Shown one piece after another: positions 14,629-15,834 of a stretch of 15,834 bases of DNA (position 1 is its first letter; every line of letters starts with the position of its first letter). The notes under the pieces are model-generated. The model had not been told where the DNA came from. It was given only the letters and a program-made list of their open reading frames with translations, and ran no database searches. Source of the stretch: Candidatus Krumholzibacteriia bacterium. Lineage in GTDB: Bacteria > Krumholzibacteriota > Krumholzibacteriia > LZORAL124-64-63. Location: assembly GCA_016744275.1 (NCBI GenBank), contig JADGEP010000038.1, positions 1 through 15,834 on the forward strand, written 5' to 3'. A program made the translations under genes and the position numbers.

Positions 14629-15834
14629 TCGGCTTGAAGCTGCGTTCGGTGGCCTTGTTCAGCGTCCTGGTTATGGTGGTTTGTTCCGGATGCGCCGAAA
14701 AGGAAGTCGCCCCCCGTGGACCATTTCCCGAAGCCCCGGTGATCGTGTTGGGCCTGGACACTTTTCGTGGCGACCACTTGCATGCCGGCGGCATGAAAAA
14801 CATCCGGACGCCGCATCTTGATGACCTCGCGGCTGACGGTGTGCGCTTTGCCCGTTGCCAATCCACCGCGCCTTGGACCGCTCCGGCTTTTGCGTCTTTG
14901 TTGACGGGCCTGACGCCTTACCGGCATGGCTATGTGGGTGGCCGGTACCTGCGCCTGAGAGAAGAGGCCACCACCCTGGCCGAATACCTGCAGTCCGATG
15001 ACTATGCCACCGGAGCGGTGGTCAGCATCGATTGGTTGACTGTCGACTACGGCATGGGACAGGGTTTTGAACAGCACTCATTTTTGCGGACCAACAAGCG
15101 CAAGAATGGCCACTTGATCACCGACCGTGGCTTGGAATTTGCCGAGGCCAACGTGGACCACCCCTTCCTGCTCTTCATGCACTATTTCGATGCCCACGCG
15201 CCTTATACGCCGCCCCGGGCCTTCGACCGGATGTATTACGAGGGCGATCCCATGAAGCCGGGCGAACTGCTGGTGGATTTCCTGAAGTCCTCGCAAAACA
15301 GAGTTCTCAATGAGGCGAATCGAACCCGCATGTACGACTGGCTCGATGGAGTCACCGACCCGGAATTTCCAGTGCGGCAATATGCGGCGGGCATCAGTGG
15401 AGTGGACTTTGAAGTGGGGCGCGTGATTGCCGGATTGAAAGCCGCCGGTTTGTATGACCAGGCTTTGATCATTGCCGTGGGTGACCATGGCGAACATCTG
15501 GGTGAGCACGATTTGTATTACACCCATGCCTTGCCCTGGCAGGAGGCGGTGCACGTGCCCTTGATCATCAAGCCCACGCTGGCTTCGGCCGCCCGCGTGG
15601 AGGCCGACGGGGGAGTCGTCGGTGAGACGGTGCGCACGATCGATCTCGTGCCGACGATCCTCGAGGAGCTCGGAGTCACGGCCCCGGAGGTCGAGGGCCG
15701 CAGCCTGTTCGCACTGATGCGCGGCGAGCCCGACGAGCCGCGGCGCGCCTACGCGGACCAGCTGAACAAGTGGGACTCCAAGGCCGCGATGCTCGAGCAG
15801 CGACCGGGCGACGACCTCCTGCACTGCATCGTCG
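14625..15834 (+). CDS. Sulfatase/alkaline phosphatase superfamily lipoprotein, 3' end missing
   Basis: Translation starts at GTG 14625, overlapping the previous stop as GTGA, and the frame stays open to the window edge (403 codons). The N-terminus is a lipoprotein signal (VALFSVLVMVVCSGC, Cys23, Ala at +2). Superfamily motifs are VIVLGLDTFRGDHL with metal-ligand Asp45, NIRTPHLDDLAADGVRFA, the nucleophile loop APWTAPAFASLLTG, FMHYFDAHAPYTPP, and GDHGEHLGEHD with Asp287 and His288 as metal ligands. At the position of the Cys/Ser that becomes formylglycine in sulfatases there is Thr85, and the loop Arg is Phe89. It is therefore unlikely to be a formylglycine sulfatase. A Thr nucleophile is used by phosphoethanolamine transferases and related phosphodiesterases, so a phospho-transfer or phosphodiester activity at the envelope is possible (inference). 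From about 15570 on, GC and codon use change sharply. Confidence 0.85.
   Translation, partial: MIGLKLRSVALFSVLVMVVCSGCAEKEVAPRGPFPEAPVIVLGLDTFRGDHLHAGGMKNIRTPHLDDLAADGVRFARCQSTAPWTAPAFASLLTGLTPYRHGYVGGRYLRLREEATTLAEYLQSDDYATGAVVSIDWLTVDYGMGQGFEQHSFLRTNKRKNGHLITDRGLEFAEANVDHPFLLFMHYFDAHAPYTPPRAFDRMYYEGDPMKPGELLVDFLKSSQNRVLNEANRTRMYDWLDGVTDPEFPVRQYAAGISGVDFEVGRVIAGLKAAGLYDQALIIAVGDHGEHLGEHDLYYTHALPWQEAVHVPLIIKPTLASAARVEADGGVVGETVRTIDLVPTILEELGVTAPEVEGRSLFALMRGEPDEPRRAYADQLNKWDSKAAMLEQRPGDDLLHCIV

Noticed and set aside
1..15834. CRISPR array or Cas genes, prompted by the TPR-CHAT and sigma combination
   Set aside because: No regularly spaced repeats and no Cas7-11, Cas1/2 or Csx30-like gene were seen; the CHAT protein is a lipoprotein, unlike the cytosolic CRISPR version.
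1..15834. Insertion sequences, integrases, tRNA or rRNA genes
   Set aside because: No transposase or integrase motifs, terminal repeats or structural RNA consensus were found by reading both strands.

Overview
The window is about 58% GC and reads as a chromosomal or metagenome contig from a Gram-negative bacterium. Two secreted proteins end in a C-terminal FlgD-Ig-like (type IX-like) sorting module with the motif YPNPFNP. That motif is typical of the FCB superphylum (Krumholzibacteriota, Eisenbacteria, Latescibacterota, Zixibacteria and relatives). Three lipoproteins and a membrane-spanning anti-sigma factor fit a two-membrane envelope. Placement below superphylum is inference; there is no rRNA or marker gene here.

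Left block (1-6336, + strand): four consecutive secreted-protein genes. They are a parallel beta-helix protein with a sorting domain (142-1476), a 692-residue secreted protein of unknown function (1505-3583), a very small protein that is little more than a signal peptide plus a sorting domain (3623-4069), and a 734-residue secreted protein with an N-terminal Ig/FnIII-like module (4132-6336). An AT-rich intergenic stretch follows, with a hairpin and a possible 59-codon gene on the minus strand.

Middle block (6662-12662): a stand-alone C39-like pseudopeptidase domain and a ZU5-like lipoprotein (+ strand), then a long TPR-CHAT lipoprotein on the minus strand. The TPR-CHAT gene is divergent from an ECF-type sigma factor whose 3' end overlaps a zinc-binding-type (HxxxCxxC) anti-sigma factor with a periplasmic domain. 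A caspase-like CHAT protease on the periplasmic side, next to a sigma/anti-sigma pair, suggests a protease-linked signalling or stress module. This recalls, but is not, the TPR-CHAT/Csx30/sigma arrangement of type III-E CRISPR loci. No CRISPR array or Cas gene is visible.

Right block (12727-15834): a DksA-family regulator lacking three of the four zinc cysteines (minus strand). Next to it is a strong candidate for an independent structured small RNA, about 240 nt, with a near-consensus sigma70 promoter and a textbook intrinsic terminator. Its promoter interlocks with a divergent promoter for a GntR/UTRA-type regulator. The regulator's stop overlaps the GTG start of a sulfatase-superfamily lipoprotein, which has Thr where sulfatases have Cys/Ser and runs off the window. 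The last ~260 bases of that gene shift abruptly to ~70% GC with a different codon habit, so a chimeric join or recombination should be considered.
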